From Hericium rajendrae (taxonomy: Eukaryota; Basidiomycota; Agaricomycetes; Russulales; Hericiaceae): DNA of 64,000 bases. The position numbers and the translations under genes were made by a program. The stretch covers positions 1,054,001-1,118,000 of the forward strand of contig CM065884.1 in NCBI GenBank assembly GCA_033439255.1, read 5' to 3'. Shown here piece by piece: positions 22,555 through 33,015 of the stretch. Below the pieces are notes generated by a model that had not been told where the DNA came from, did not search any database, and worked only from the letters and a program-made list of their open reading frames with translations. How positions within the stretch are numbered: the first letter of the stretch is position 1; every line of letters begins with the position of its first letter.

Positions 22555-23865
22555 TACGGTTTCATGGCTTCACTCCTTACACCGCCAGCCCATCGATCGT
22601 GTGCAGCCACAAATATTTTGGATCTGCGATAACCACAGATTAGATCAGTGGCTGCTTCAAATTTGTATCGTGTGAAACCACGAGTCCGGCCGATCGAGTG
22701 GAGGCTTGAATCCAGATTTGCACGAAGCACGATTCCTGCTATATCGTGAGTAGCCACAGATCCATACTCGTGAAGTTCACAGATGCGCCTCCGACACATA
22801 GCGACAGTACTTGACGGCACGCTGTGTAAGTTCGGCCTTGAGCATCCTCAAAGCATAAGTAAACAGGTCGTCTTGTACTACTTGCTGCTAATCATAGATA
22901 AATACTGCAAAGTTCGACAAGCACGATGACAACTCGAGGGATCGGAGCCGTATCATTGACATTTCATGCAGAAACGACCCTCACTATTGGCGATGGTCAA
23001 CACCGTGACGGACGCCGCGCTCAGCTCGCCCGCGACGGCCGCGCAGTTCCAGATCACGAACAGGCAGCTCATCGAGAATGCGAACGACATGATGTTGCTG
23101 TACGCTGTCATTGAGTCGCGTGCGAACAGCACGGTCATGAAGCTCAAGATGAGCTGGTTGACGGAGCCCACGTCGGGCGACGCCGCGGGGACGTTAGTGT
23201 TCAGCGGGGAAGTGTCGTAGCTTATCCACGCAATCCACTATAGTCCACACTCGCGTGAACAGTCGGACCTCGCCATCCTCTATCGTGCTCGTACTCAATC
23301 TGCACGCGTCTGAACACTAGCTGCGGGGCGCCGCTCAAGTTCACGCGCTGCACAACCTGCATCACGTCCAGCGTAACCCCTTCCATGTGCTCTTCTCTCA
23401 GACAGTCTTCAGGAGATGGAGATATACACTGTGTTCTTCGCCATGCTTTTTTTGGCAGACCCTCATGGGTATTGCATTGCTGGCAATCTGCACCGGCGTA
23501 CTGAAGATCTCCAAGACAATTTCAACGGGCCTTAAGATTTGTCGAAGATGTGATTAACAAGGCAGATTGGTGTAGTGGATTGTAGTGCTCGTTGTGTACC
23601 TAGTTCGATTCTTGTTGCATACACGACGTTTTACGTTCCATTTTTGCGAATGGTGACCGTGAAATAGCGCGGACACTATCGGGCCGTGTGGACGGATTGC
23701 GTGCTGCCACCGATCTCTCAATCATGAAAACCGTGATTCTAATTTGTGGCTTTACTCGATCGGCCAGACTCATGGCTGCCGCAAATCCGGATCTCAGGTA
23801 ACCGGAGATTACGAAATATCGGTAGCAGCACTCGATTCATGGGCTGGCGGTGTAGTCTTTTACCG
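22555..23865. repeat. Diverged inverted repeats around an orphan ORF
   Basis: The minus strand of about 22,580-22,700 and the plus strand of about 23,745-23,865 share, in order, CTCGATCGGCC-GACTC-TGG, a GGCTGC or TGGCTGC word, and a GATGGGCTGGCGGTGTA-like end (22,580-22,597 against 23,839-23,856). Weaker similarity seems to extend inwards to about 22,790 and 23,700. The roughly 1 kb between the arms contains the ORF at 22,966-23,220. The layout would fit a decayed non-autonomous DNA element or an inverted duplication; no target-site duplication or transposase is seen. Confidence 0.5.
22966..23220 (+). CDS. Orphan ORF of coding-like composition, unknown
   Basis: The frame encodes about 84 residues without an intron (AQFQITNRQLIENANDMMLL, then LKMSWLTEPTSGDAAGTLVF). 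Base composition is more GC-rich and codon-like than the flanks. There is no recognised family. The position between inverted repeats suggests a captured fragment of a host gene rather than a complete gene. Confidence 0.25.
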   Translation: MQKRPSLLAMVNTVTDAALSSPATAAQFQITNRQLIENANDMMLLYAVIESRANSTVMKLKMSWLTEPTSGDAAGTLVFSGEVS

Positions 23866-24717
23866 TCACCTCTTCGTATCATTTGTCCAGTCCTCGACAA
23901 TATACCGTGGTCATAACAAGTTCCTTGTGTGATCTCGTCTCTTAGTGTTGTCTGCTAGTGCAGGCTTCCACCATTAACACGTAGTGTGCCATCAGCACAC
24001 GCCAAGACCGAACATGTAATGAACGTGGAATCTAGGATTGGTCTAGGAGGCATAGGCTCGTTCCGAATCCGAACCACTCACGCTCTCATAACGTTACGAA
24101 CCCAGACAGCAATCTGTGTTCCCGTATTCGCCATTAGAAACGGAAGCCTCGAGGAGCATGATCACATACCTGAGTCAATTACTAAGAACACAAAGCTGGT
24201 CCAAACAAGCTGAAGCGTACCTAGTCCCCAATCTTCCCGCACTCCAGAGCGCGAGGGAGAAAAAGAGAAAGTATATTTGTCTATAGAATTTCAATGACCA
24301 CCAGGGTAGGCCATCCTGTACGTATACAATTTACGGACGAGAACTATGTAGATAAGGGTAGCAAAGAAGCAAAGCGAGCACACGGTCATTCCAGCTAGCG
24401 TCGACGAACCACGGCGCAACCACCTCGTCCAGTGATTTTGTGTTTGTATGTATGTCCTCAAAAGAATGTAGCAGCCGGCACACAGAAAGGAAAAGGAGCT
24501 GCGTGATGAGTGGGTATAGAAGGGAAGTTATCGTTGCAAAAGACCATAGACCCAGACAAGGCATTGTTGAAAAAGAAGCAAATGAAAGGAAGGGAAGAGA
24601 AGAGAAAAATTGCAATTGGGATGGAGAACATGACGGACGAGACGCGACGATGCAAGAGAGCGACGTGATAGATATATAAGTCATGCGAGGTAGGCGGTAT
24701 TTGCGGTCGTTCAGCGT

Positions 24718-27700
24718 TTAGAAGGCGCCCATATTGGCTTGGGGGCTCTGTTGGTACATTTGATACATATAGTTTTGGTAAGCTTGGGGAGGCATGGCTT
24801 GGGGGGTCATCTGGTTGTAAGGTGATTGAGCGACATTGAGCATGTTGCCGGCAGATCCCAGGCTAGGTGACTGGGTGCCGTACGACATGGTGGGGACGGG
24901 GGTCGGGGACAGGGACGGCAAGGAAGGCATACCGCCATTGCGGCGAGTAGTGGTGCTCCTGGGGCTGTCCATGCCCGGCGACCGAACGTTGAAGGGATTG
25001 AAGGAATCAGACGTGGGCGAAAAAGCAGACGCAGGATTAGAGGCGCGGGCACGATTATTCCCGTTTTGGACGCTGTTATTGAAAGTAGGATCGATGGACA
25101 GCTGGGGCGGGGCAGTCTGGGGGTTCTGGCCACCCATCTGCAGCGCCGCCATCATGGACGCCAAGTTCTGATCGTGGGCGGAGTAGCCGGAGGGTAAGCC
25201 AGGCACTCCATAGCCAGTCGATCCGAACTTGGACTTGGTTCCAGGAGGCGTAGAGCCGCCTGGGAAACCAGGCTGGAAGTTTGGTATAGGAAGGCCGACC
25301 TCCTCTATGAGGCGACGGTACGCCTGGGTAGCAATGACCTTCAACTCGATGAGAACACGTTTGGTGGCCTCGATATACTGGGGTTTCTTGACTGGATCGA
25401 GGAAGGGGCTGGTGAGGATCTTGTGGACGACCGCGACTCCATTGACTTGGTCCCCGAGAACATCTGTCAACACATGGTCGCCAATAGATGAGAACAAGGC
25501 CTCGACCACCTGCGAGGAAGCCTCGGGCTCCGTCTTCTGATTCACAATTCGCAACACAGTCAAGGATGCTAGCTTGTGCGTGCAGAGATGAGACAGATGG
25601 GGCGTGAATCGCGGCGCCAAAAGAAGATATCTCGATGGGAAGCCGGAAGTATCGAGCAGCCACGTCAGCAGCAGCGCGCCGTTGGGGTTGGTGGCCAAAG
25701 GAATGGAGTTCAGGATGATCGCTGTAGCGATGCGACGCTGCTGGCTGAGGGTGATGTTGCTGCTCTCCAGGCAGGCCCTCATGCTCGAGCTCCGAAGCGG
25801 CCTTGAGCGACCTCCCACAGACGGTCGACCATGGCGTCGAAGATGAAGTCATTGTTAGGGGCACCAAAGCGAAGGCAGCACCTGTATTGTCGTCAGAAGA
25901 CAGTCAACAGAGATCATATCTAGATACGCACTGTATAACATAGTTTCCAAACTGATCGAGCAGCAACGGCGGAGCGTAAGGCCTCAAGTTTTGTGCGATG
26001 AGGCAACCTCTTCAGGGGTCTGAACACACTCGATGATCTTCTGAGCTGCCCAGGTACCGTTCTTGTGGATGCCGATCATGGCGAGGTGGGGGCTGATGCG
26101 CTCGAGCATCGCCAGGCGAGCCGGAGTGGAGCACTTTTCGAACAGCTTCTGTACGACCTATAAAAATCGATTTATAAGAAAGAGATTGGCATGAGCGACT
26201 AACGTTACACACCGTGTTGCCCAACCAGTCGGAGGCAAGGTCAACAATCTCGCCGTCGAGGAAGTCGGCCGCGACCTGTTCAATCTCCTCGTCCGTGATC
26301 GTGTTCGAGTCCATCCTCTTCCGAAGTTCACGCAGCTTGGACGCATCCCAACGCCTGTTGTGGGGTCTCTCCGAAACCAAAGGAATGGTCGTATAGTACA
26401 TCGTGGGCGGGCGGAACTCTGCTCACTTGAATCAGCAACAAACATCGAATATGGATAAAGCGTGAAACCTACCTGCAAGGGCTGCGATATCCATCTCAGC
26501 ATCAGGGCTGCCCATAGAAAGCTCCTTCATAATCATCTGCTGCTCGGTGACGGTCGGCGTCCAGCCAGCAGGCTTCGCAGTGCCATCGTTGATGTACGCG
26601 GTGTTGTGGGTCCCGTTCCCAATCATGCTGAGCAGCAGATTGGACCTGTAATTCTCGACGGCCCCGCCCAGCACCTGCTGGTCCACAGGGATGGTCGAAG
26701 CGCCCTTGACGCTGCGCAACGCATGGATGGTCGCGCCGACACTGAGATCGCCGACGCCCTGCACGTTGAGAGTCGGCGGCTCATCCTGACCACTAACACC
26801 CTCTTGACCGTTCTTGACAGGCACCTTCGCGAATCCGATACGGATAGCACCGACATCGCTGCCCAGAACATCACGGCCGTTAAGAGCCTTGCGCGCTCTT
26901 ACAGCATCGTCAAGGCGCTCGAAGTTGATGAAACCACAGTTCTTGTGCGTCAGGACACGCGCAGACTCGATGGGGCCGTAGGGGCTGAAGACGCTGAGGA
27001 TCGTAGCAGGTGTCGTCGTGGACGGAATGGAGCCGATCCACAGGGCACGGGTCGGCGTAGACTGCAGCTGCGCATCCAGGCCATTGAGGCCAGCATTGGC
27101 AGCACTCTTCCCGGCGGCAGGAGAGGCGCTGCTCGACGAGTTAGAGCTCGTATTTTTGCCAGGCGCAGCAGGAGCACTGTCAGCCTTGCCAAAGCCAATA
27201 CGGACAGTCTGCCCGTTCGTCATGCCGATGTTGCCCCCAAGCCGATTGAGCACGTCCTCTTTGGCGCGCACGGCGTCCGCCTGATCCACAAAGTTCACGA
27301 AGCCGCATTCCTGGAGATCAGGGTTAGCGCCAGCATCCCCAACGGTGATCAACGCCACTAACCTTCTCGGGCAACAGCCTCAGGCTCTCGATCGCGCCAT
27401 ACGGCGCAAACACATGGATGAGCTGCTCGCTCGTCACGGAGCTGTCGAGATTGCCGATCCACAGCGAGCGCGTGGGCGTCTGCACCTGCGCGGCCTCCGA
27501 CTTGGGCGAGACCGCCCGGCCCTGCTGGCCAGGCGCGATGAGGTACGGCGACGCCCGGGACGAGACCTCGCCACTCGGGAAGCGCACGGTCGGCGACGCA
27601 CCGACACGTGCTGCAGCGAGCTTGTCCGTCTTGAGGATGCCGCCAGGCGTGGTGCTCTGGCTGTTGGTGACGCTGTTGAAGACGGACGTCGCGGCGGTCA

Positions 27701-28899
27701 TGTCGTACGCGGACGGCTCGACGGAGACGGTCGCTCGGCGGTGGATGCGCGCGCTGCCGTCATCGAGGGTGCCCATGGAGATGGCGCGTGGGCGGCTGGC
27801 GAGCTGCGCGGAGAGATGGTCGCCCTGCTTGAAGCGGTCGATGTACGAGGGCGGGAAGTAGCTGTCCGGCGTGAGGGAGTCGCCGTAGGTTTCCATCACC
27901 TGGCGGCCGTACTGCTGCTCGTACATCTCCTCCTCTTCCTCCTGGTTCGGCGTGCCGAGAAGCGAGCCGCCCGCAGAAGACATGCGGCGGTAGGGGTGCG
28001 ACACCGTCGTGGCGCGGTGGCGCGGCGGGTTGGAGAGGTTGCCGGCGATGACAGCCTGAGCCTGGTTGCGGAGCTCTGAGATCGTGGCCGCGGGCGGGGG
28101 CCTATGCTCGTTGGGCCTGTGTTCGTCGAGACCGAGATAGTCGAGTGTGTGAACGTCAAAATCATCTGCACCGGAGTCCATCGACGTCACGGAGCGCAAT
28201 TCATCCAGAACCGGGAAGCCGTTGTTGTTGGCGGCCGACGACAGCCACGAGGACGAGAAGATGTTCGGCCCAAAGGCATTGGACAGCCCGTTAGAAGGCA
28301 GCGTGGTAAGCGAGCCCGACCTGAGCCGGCTGTTGCGCTCTGTGAGGGCAGACGAAGCCACCGAAGAAGCCACCGAAGCCGAGTGGCGGAGGCTAGGCCG
28401 CATCGGCGCCGCAGAGGACACATTTTGTTGCTGCTGCTGTTGCTGCTGCTGCTGTTGTTGCTGGGCCATCTGGCGCTGCAGCTGCTCACTGAAGGATTCG
28501 GTGGACTGCACGCCGCTGTCGAGGCTGCTCTGGGCGTACTGCTGCGCGGCAAGAGAAATGTTCGACGGCAGCGTGCCGGCCCGGGCACGCCTGAAGCCTG
28601 GAGGGTACTGGCTAGCAGGCAGGCCATCGGCGGTGGGAGTCGTGGCTGCGGGGGAGTGGGTGTCATTAGGCGGCGAGCCGCCAGTCGCGAGGGAGCGCAG
28701 CGCGGGCGGCCTGTATCTGCCAATCATGCCCTCGTTCTGCATCTCGCGCGCCCTGTGAAACCATCGCCCTGCGTGAGCAATCTGGCAGGATCGCAGCACG
28801 AGCAACGCACCTCTTCGCAAAGGCCGCAGAGGGCGCCGGGGGCGGGGTCTTGCCCGATGGATTCCTGGAGAAGCCAGCGGGTTCGGCGGAAAGAGACAT
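24718..28899 (-). CDS. Jsn1/Puf1-like RNA-binding protein (two RRMs plus Puf repeats)
   Basis: Yeast relatives Jsn1/Puf1 and Puf2 bind 3'UTRs of membrane and mitochondrial-protein mRNAs. The start at 28899 gives MSLSAEPAGFSRNPSGK. A long Ser/Gln-rich region with a 13-Gln tract follows. RRM1 has RSLWIGNLDSSVTSEQLI and CGFVNFVDQADAVRAKEDVL split by an intron near 27,320-27,362. RRM2 has RALWIGSIPSTTTPATIL and CGFINFERLDDAVRARKAL. Puf-type repeats then appear: LASDWLGNTVVQKLFEKCS, MIGIHKNGTWAAQKIIECV, LLLDQFGNYVIQCCLRFG, HLCTHKLASLTVLRIVNQ and VLGDQVNGVAVVHKILTS. The tail is Gly/Pro/Met/Gln-rich to the stop at 24718. Introns lie near 28,755-28,810, 26,410-26,470, 26,160-26,215 and 25,882-25,932. 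One frame change sits near 26,000 between two conserved Puf repeats, most simply a missing base in the sequence. Confidence 0.85.
28425..28463 (-). repeat. CAG/CAA tract encoding 13 glutamines
   Basis: Thirteen consecutive Gln codons, a mix of CAG and CAA, inside the Jsn1-like gene. The mixed codons make the tract less prone to slippage than pure CAG. Gln-rich segments are common in fungal Puf proteins. Confidence 0.9.
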
Positions 28900-29819
28900 T
28901 ATAACAACCTTGGGGACGAATACTGATTAGTTATTACTGAAGGTGCGGTGTTGGGGTGCTGCAGAGTAAATCCGGCCCAGAGAACGCAACGAGGAGCTTG
29001 CGTGTGGTGGACGTGGTGGACGCGAACTGCGAGGCGGGTAGTAGACGGTGGTTACTATGTGCTGGACGTGCTTGACGGGTCGTAATGTTGGCCTTGGGGC
29101 TGATTTTTGAGTAGAAGAGAAGAGAAGATAAACAAGAGCTGCCCTAGGCTACTATAGTAGGGACGATGTGTCCAGTAAATAGTACTAGTAGTAGGAGTGA
29201 AATGGTGGTGGAGAGCAAAGGCGACGACCAGCCATCTGCCTCTTCCAAACTCCGCTCCTTCCTCTCTTCGCCGCACGCTGCGCCAGCTCACGCGCACCCT
29301 CCTATTTGGCGTCTCTTGTCTCCATTGTCCCGCGAATGGAACTGCATAATAACACGCTTGTATTGTCTCTTAATTTTAGACATACATCACTACGACTACG
29401 ATTGCATACTGAGTGGTGTCAAATAAAAATATAGCACGAAGTCAACGCCCCCAAGAGCCCCGCCGAAGCGCAAACACGCAGGGCTCCCGCGAAGTCAATG
29501 GGTATGCACGCTCGTCGGCGGAGGCTGCCGAGGCTGTATGTAAGATAGTATCGGGTGACGATCACAACGCCGCGCGCCCTGCGGAACGTGCAGCGTGCCG
29601 AAGAGAGCGGAGGCGATCGATTCGTGGCTGGGGACGAGAGGAAAAGGAAACAAGGCAGCTGGTACAATTCTAGGCCCCGGCGCGAATTCGATATTGGCGA
29701 CACGAATGAAAGAAAGACGGCGATTACTGCAATTTGAGCTGATCAAATGCTCGGGGTGAATAGACTTTGAGGATCGAATCGAATCGTAACAACTCCATAG
29801 CCGCGATCGCGGGTCCGGA
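28900..29819. other. Intergenic: promoter of the Puf gene
   Basis: Upstream of the start at 28899 and downstream of the stop at 29820, both minus-strand genes. The sequence is rich in pyrimidine/purine tracts and has no supported coding frame. Confidence 0.5.
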
Positions 29820-32800
29820 TTAAGAAAGCGAATTGCGCGTCCCGTCCTTCGTTGAGCGTGTCCGCGGACGAGTCGTCAGCGCTGTCGCCACCCGCTTCGA
29901 GCGTCGCAGCGGGCGGTCGCGCGAGCACGACCTCCGCCCCACAACTGCCGGCGGCTCTGGTACATTCTCCATCTCTATTTCGACATTCTCCTTCGCGTCC
30001 GCCAGGTCTGCGACCTTCATGGCAGCGTCGAGTGGCGGTGTCTCCCAGCCCGACAGGTCGCACAGCGTCTGAAACATCTGCTCCTCCACCGGGCTCAGCG
30101 GCGCCTCGATCATGGGCTTGTCCGCGATCTCCTGTTGCTTGTGCGGCAACGAGAGCTTCGCCAGCGACGGGTGCGCCGCCAGCAAATGCTCCTCGACGTC
30201 CGCATGCGACATCATCCCGCGTTCCCAGGGCGTGCACGCCTCGCTAAGCGGAATACCGCGCCGACGTGCACCTCGCGTTGACGCAAAATGCGGCCCGAAC
30301 CGGCTCAGGAGCCGTGCACGCGCATTTGAGCGATGGAAGTCCTGCAGCGCGGGCGGAAAACGCTCGAACAGCTCGTCCGCAAGGAACACATTGAGCATAT
30401 CCGCGGCTGGCCCGTGCGCGCGTGCGAAGGCCTGGGCCTCCTGCAGTGGCACCCACGTGCCCAACACCGCCGGCGACCCGTGGGCGATGACGGTCGCATT
30501 TGGAACAGTCGTGGGTACGTCCAAGTTGAAATGATGGATGATGGGTGCGAGATTGACAAAGTCTGTGTCGATACGGCGGAGAAGACGAGAGGTGCCGATT
30601 GTCATCTGATAGACAGAGATGCCTGCAAAAATGGAATGGAGCATGCAATTAGCCACCAGCGGCGATGCGGAGCAACGAGAGATGGACACACCCTCGACCT
30701 GCGTAGCACTGATGGCAGGCTCGCATAGCTCGCAAGTATGCACCACGACAACTTCATCTTGGGATTTCGTGCCGTCTTCATCAGAAGTCATCGACCTCGG
30801 GCGTAGAGCCGGAGACCCCAGAGTTACAGCCCCCGATACCGAATCGGGAGACTTCCAATGGGGCACAGAGAATGACAGTGACACTGGTGGAGGTGTTGAA
30901 GGCCCGCGCGTGTCGTCCGACTCTGCCGATGGGGATGGAGTGTCTGACAATGGCGACAGTTCCGACAATGGCTCCGATGGCGCGCGCAATGGATAACCCT
31001 CATGCTTCGTACGCTTCGTGTCCCAACGTCCCTCCTCGAGTTCCTGCGGCAGGATGCCGTCCGGCCCGAGCAACTCCGCGTCCTTCCATATCAGCTCACT
31101 TGGCCTCCGTAGACTCGCCCACCGGGTCTCGTCTATTTCCGAATCCGGCGAAAATGATGATAATGGTGTGAGTGGCGAGCCACACACGAGATCATTGTCG
31201 CCGGCGCCAAATGGAATAGCGTCCGACGCGACGAGTGGCGGGACAAAGTCATCCTCCTCTTCCTTGACGAGGTATGGGTCGTCGTCGAAATCCGATGGAC
31301 TCGTGGCGCCTAGCACGTTCGAGTCCCAAGATTCAGGCTCTTCGATCTTTACTTTCGATGTTGACGCGGTGAGACTTGCTGCCGCCGCCTGTGTGACCAC
31401 ATTCATTACCCTGAGACTTGCAATACTGTTGTCGAGACTCTCCCAAGCGTCCAGCATACCGCCAATATCGTCGCATGACTCCTGCTTGACGAATACATTG
31501 TCTTGATACGGCGCAGGCGTCGTCGGCTCGTTCAGCGAGTCGAAGCTGGGTCCTGCTTCATCATCGTCCTGCTCGAGATCCCAGTCGATGTCATCGTCGT
31601 CATCCCACGGTGCGCGATCTGAGGAGGCAGACCTGAACTGCATGGATGAACGGTAGAAATCCGCCTCGTCGTCCGAGTCGGGTGGGGGAGAGGCGACGGA
31701 CGAAGGCACAGATGGCGATCGGCGATAACTGAATGAAGACGGAGATGGCATAGAGAAGCATGGGGTAGAGGGTGTCGACGGAGCGAAATACGGTGGCTGA
31801 TCCTCATCGTCGGATTCTTCGTCGGAGGATGAAGACGAGGACGAGTCAACAGACATGCTGTCTTCATCAGACTCGCCGTCGTCGATCGACAGGTCAATGA
31901 TCTCTCTCGGGCCAGGGCACGCAGATGGCAATGATGGTACAGAGGAAGGGGCGGATATCGAAGGCGATGGCGACGCGCTGCACGGTGATGGCTTCAGCCG
32001 CAGGGTCAGCTTGACCTTTGGCGGGCGCTGCTCCGAATCACTCGCCGACTCGGACCCTTCCTGCCTCCCACTCGCACACGCCCTCGTCAACCGCTTCCGC
32101 TTCTCCCCACACATGCCAGCACGCCGTAACCTGTCCCGCTCGCGCTTGCGCTCCCGGGGGTCCTTTGACGACGCCGCGCCAATCCTGCCGTCCTCTGTGT
32201 ACTCGCATAGACGGATACCCGCCCGCGTGAATGGGCATGGCGCGCCAGCAGCTTTGCTGAGATACCAGACCTGCGTTCCACGTCTAAAATTAGCGAGCCT
32301 ATTGTCGCCGGGGGACAAGGCACAGTGTGCGCCGCCTGTGCGGGAGTAGAGGGCCGCGACGAGGTCGTCGTCGGAGGGAGTGCCGGAGAGTGTGTGACGG
32401 GATAGAAGAGGGTGATCTTCCTGGACCTCGCAACGCTGAAGGTGGGCGCGGAGGTAAGTGGTGATGGACTGGGAGGCTGCGGAGACGCTGGATGGGGAAT
32501 GGAGGACATCAGTCTAGACTCAGATAGGGTTAGGGGTTATATCACTCACTTCTGGGCAATCAGGCCGAACTTCATACACATTTCGGCTAGATCCTTGATG
32601 GTCATAGCACGATTGTCCTGCAGAACAAAGGCAGTGACAGACTGTGGCGTCAATGCACCGGCGCGGCGTCATGAGGCACGGCACTACGCACCACTGAAGT
32701 TAACGCTCTACCCATCGCAAGGAAGGCCTTGTTAGTGGCATCGTCGGCGTGCAGCATAACGTGTGGGGGTGGAAACTCGGGCATGGAGGAAGGGGCGGGG

Positions 32801-33015
32801 ACGTCGGGAGTGCTGGGTAGCCTGGGCTTGGAAGCACCAGGGGCCGGCTTGATCCTGCGTGGTGGTGGTGCGGCATCGGAGGACTGTCTGAGACGTGCAG
32901 AGGGCCTTATGACTGAATTTTGGCGGATGCGGGTGCCATACGAGTGCTGCACAGGTGCGGGCGGGGGGTGAGGACGGGGAGGGATGGGGCGGACGGGGAT
33001 GGCAGGTGAGTCCAT
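29820..33015 (-). CDS. Gds1-type winged-helix plus APSES/KilA-N-like transcription factor
   Basis: About 1,027 residues. The start at 33015 gives MDSPAIPVRPIPPRPHPPP. The Gds1-like winged helix spans three exons: LQDNRAMTIKDLAEMCMKF, then SQSITTYLRAHLQRCEVQED, LSRHTLSGTPSDDDLVAALY and SRTGGAHCALSPGDNRLANF, RRGTQVWYLSKAAGAPCPF. Introns are near 32,650-32,700 and 32,490-32,551 and join in phase. A long acidic/serine-rich middle includes EIIDLSIDDGESDEDS, a SUMO-interaction-like motif. Near residues 740-870 an APSES/KilA-N-like domain reads GISVYQMTIGTSRLLRRIDT, DFVNLAPIIHHFNLDV and VLGTWVPLQEAQAFARAHGP. The basic C-terminus (RRSKRVATALTTRPRTR) could be a nuclear signal. Such proteins are predicted nuclear regulators in basidiomycetes; targets are unknown. 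No frame repair is needed. Confidence 0.85.

Larger units (their letters stand above)
21334..24717. other. Gene-poor region with inverted repeats
   Basis: About 3.4 kb without a convincing gene. It holds a cluster of TGCC words near 21,790-22,150, a pair of diverged inverted repeats (listed separately), one orphan ORF at 22,966-23,220 and an A/G-rich stretch at 24,430-24,680 that is probably the 3' flank of the Puf gene. Confidence 0.5.

Noticed and set aside
25076-28758. Long open frames antisense to, or in other frames of, the Puf gene (for example 25,076-25,867, 26,462-27,361, 27,345-28,079, 28,104-28,904)
   Set aside because: They mirror GC-rich coding exons of the RRM/Puf gene, have arginine-rich shadow composition and no recognisable domains.
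32520-32545. Telomere-like CCTAACCC-type sequence near 32,530
   Set aside because: Only two partial repeats, lying inside a well-supported intron of the Gds1/APSES gene; not a telomere or interstitial array.
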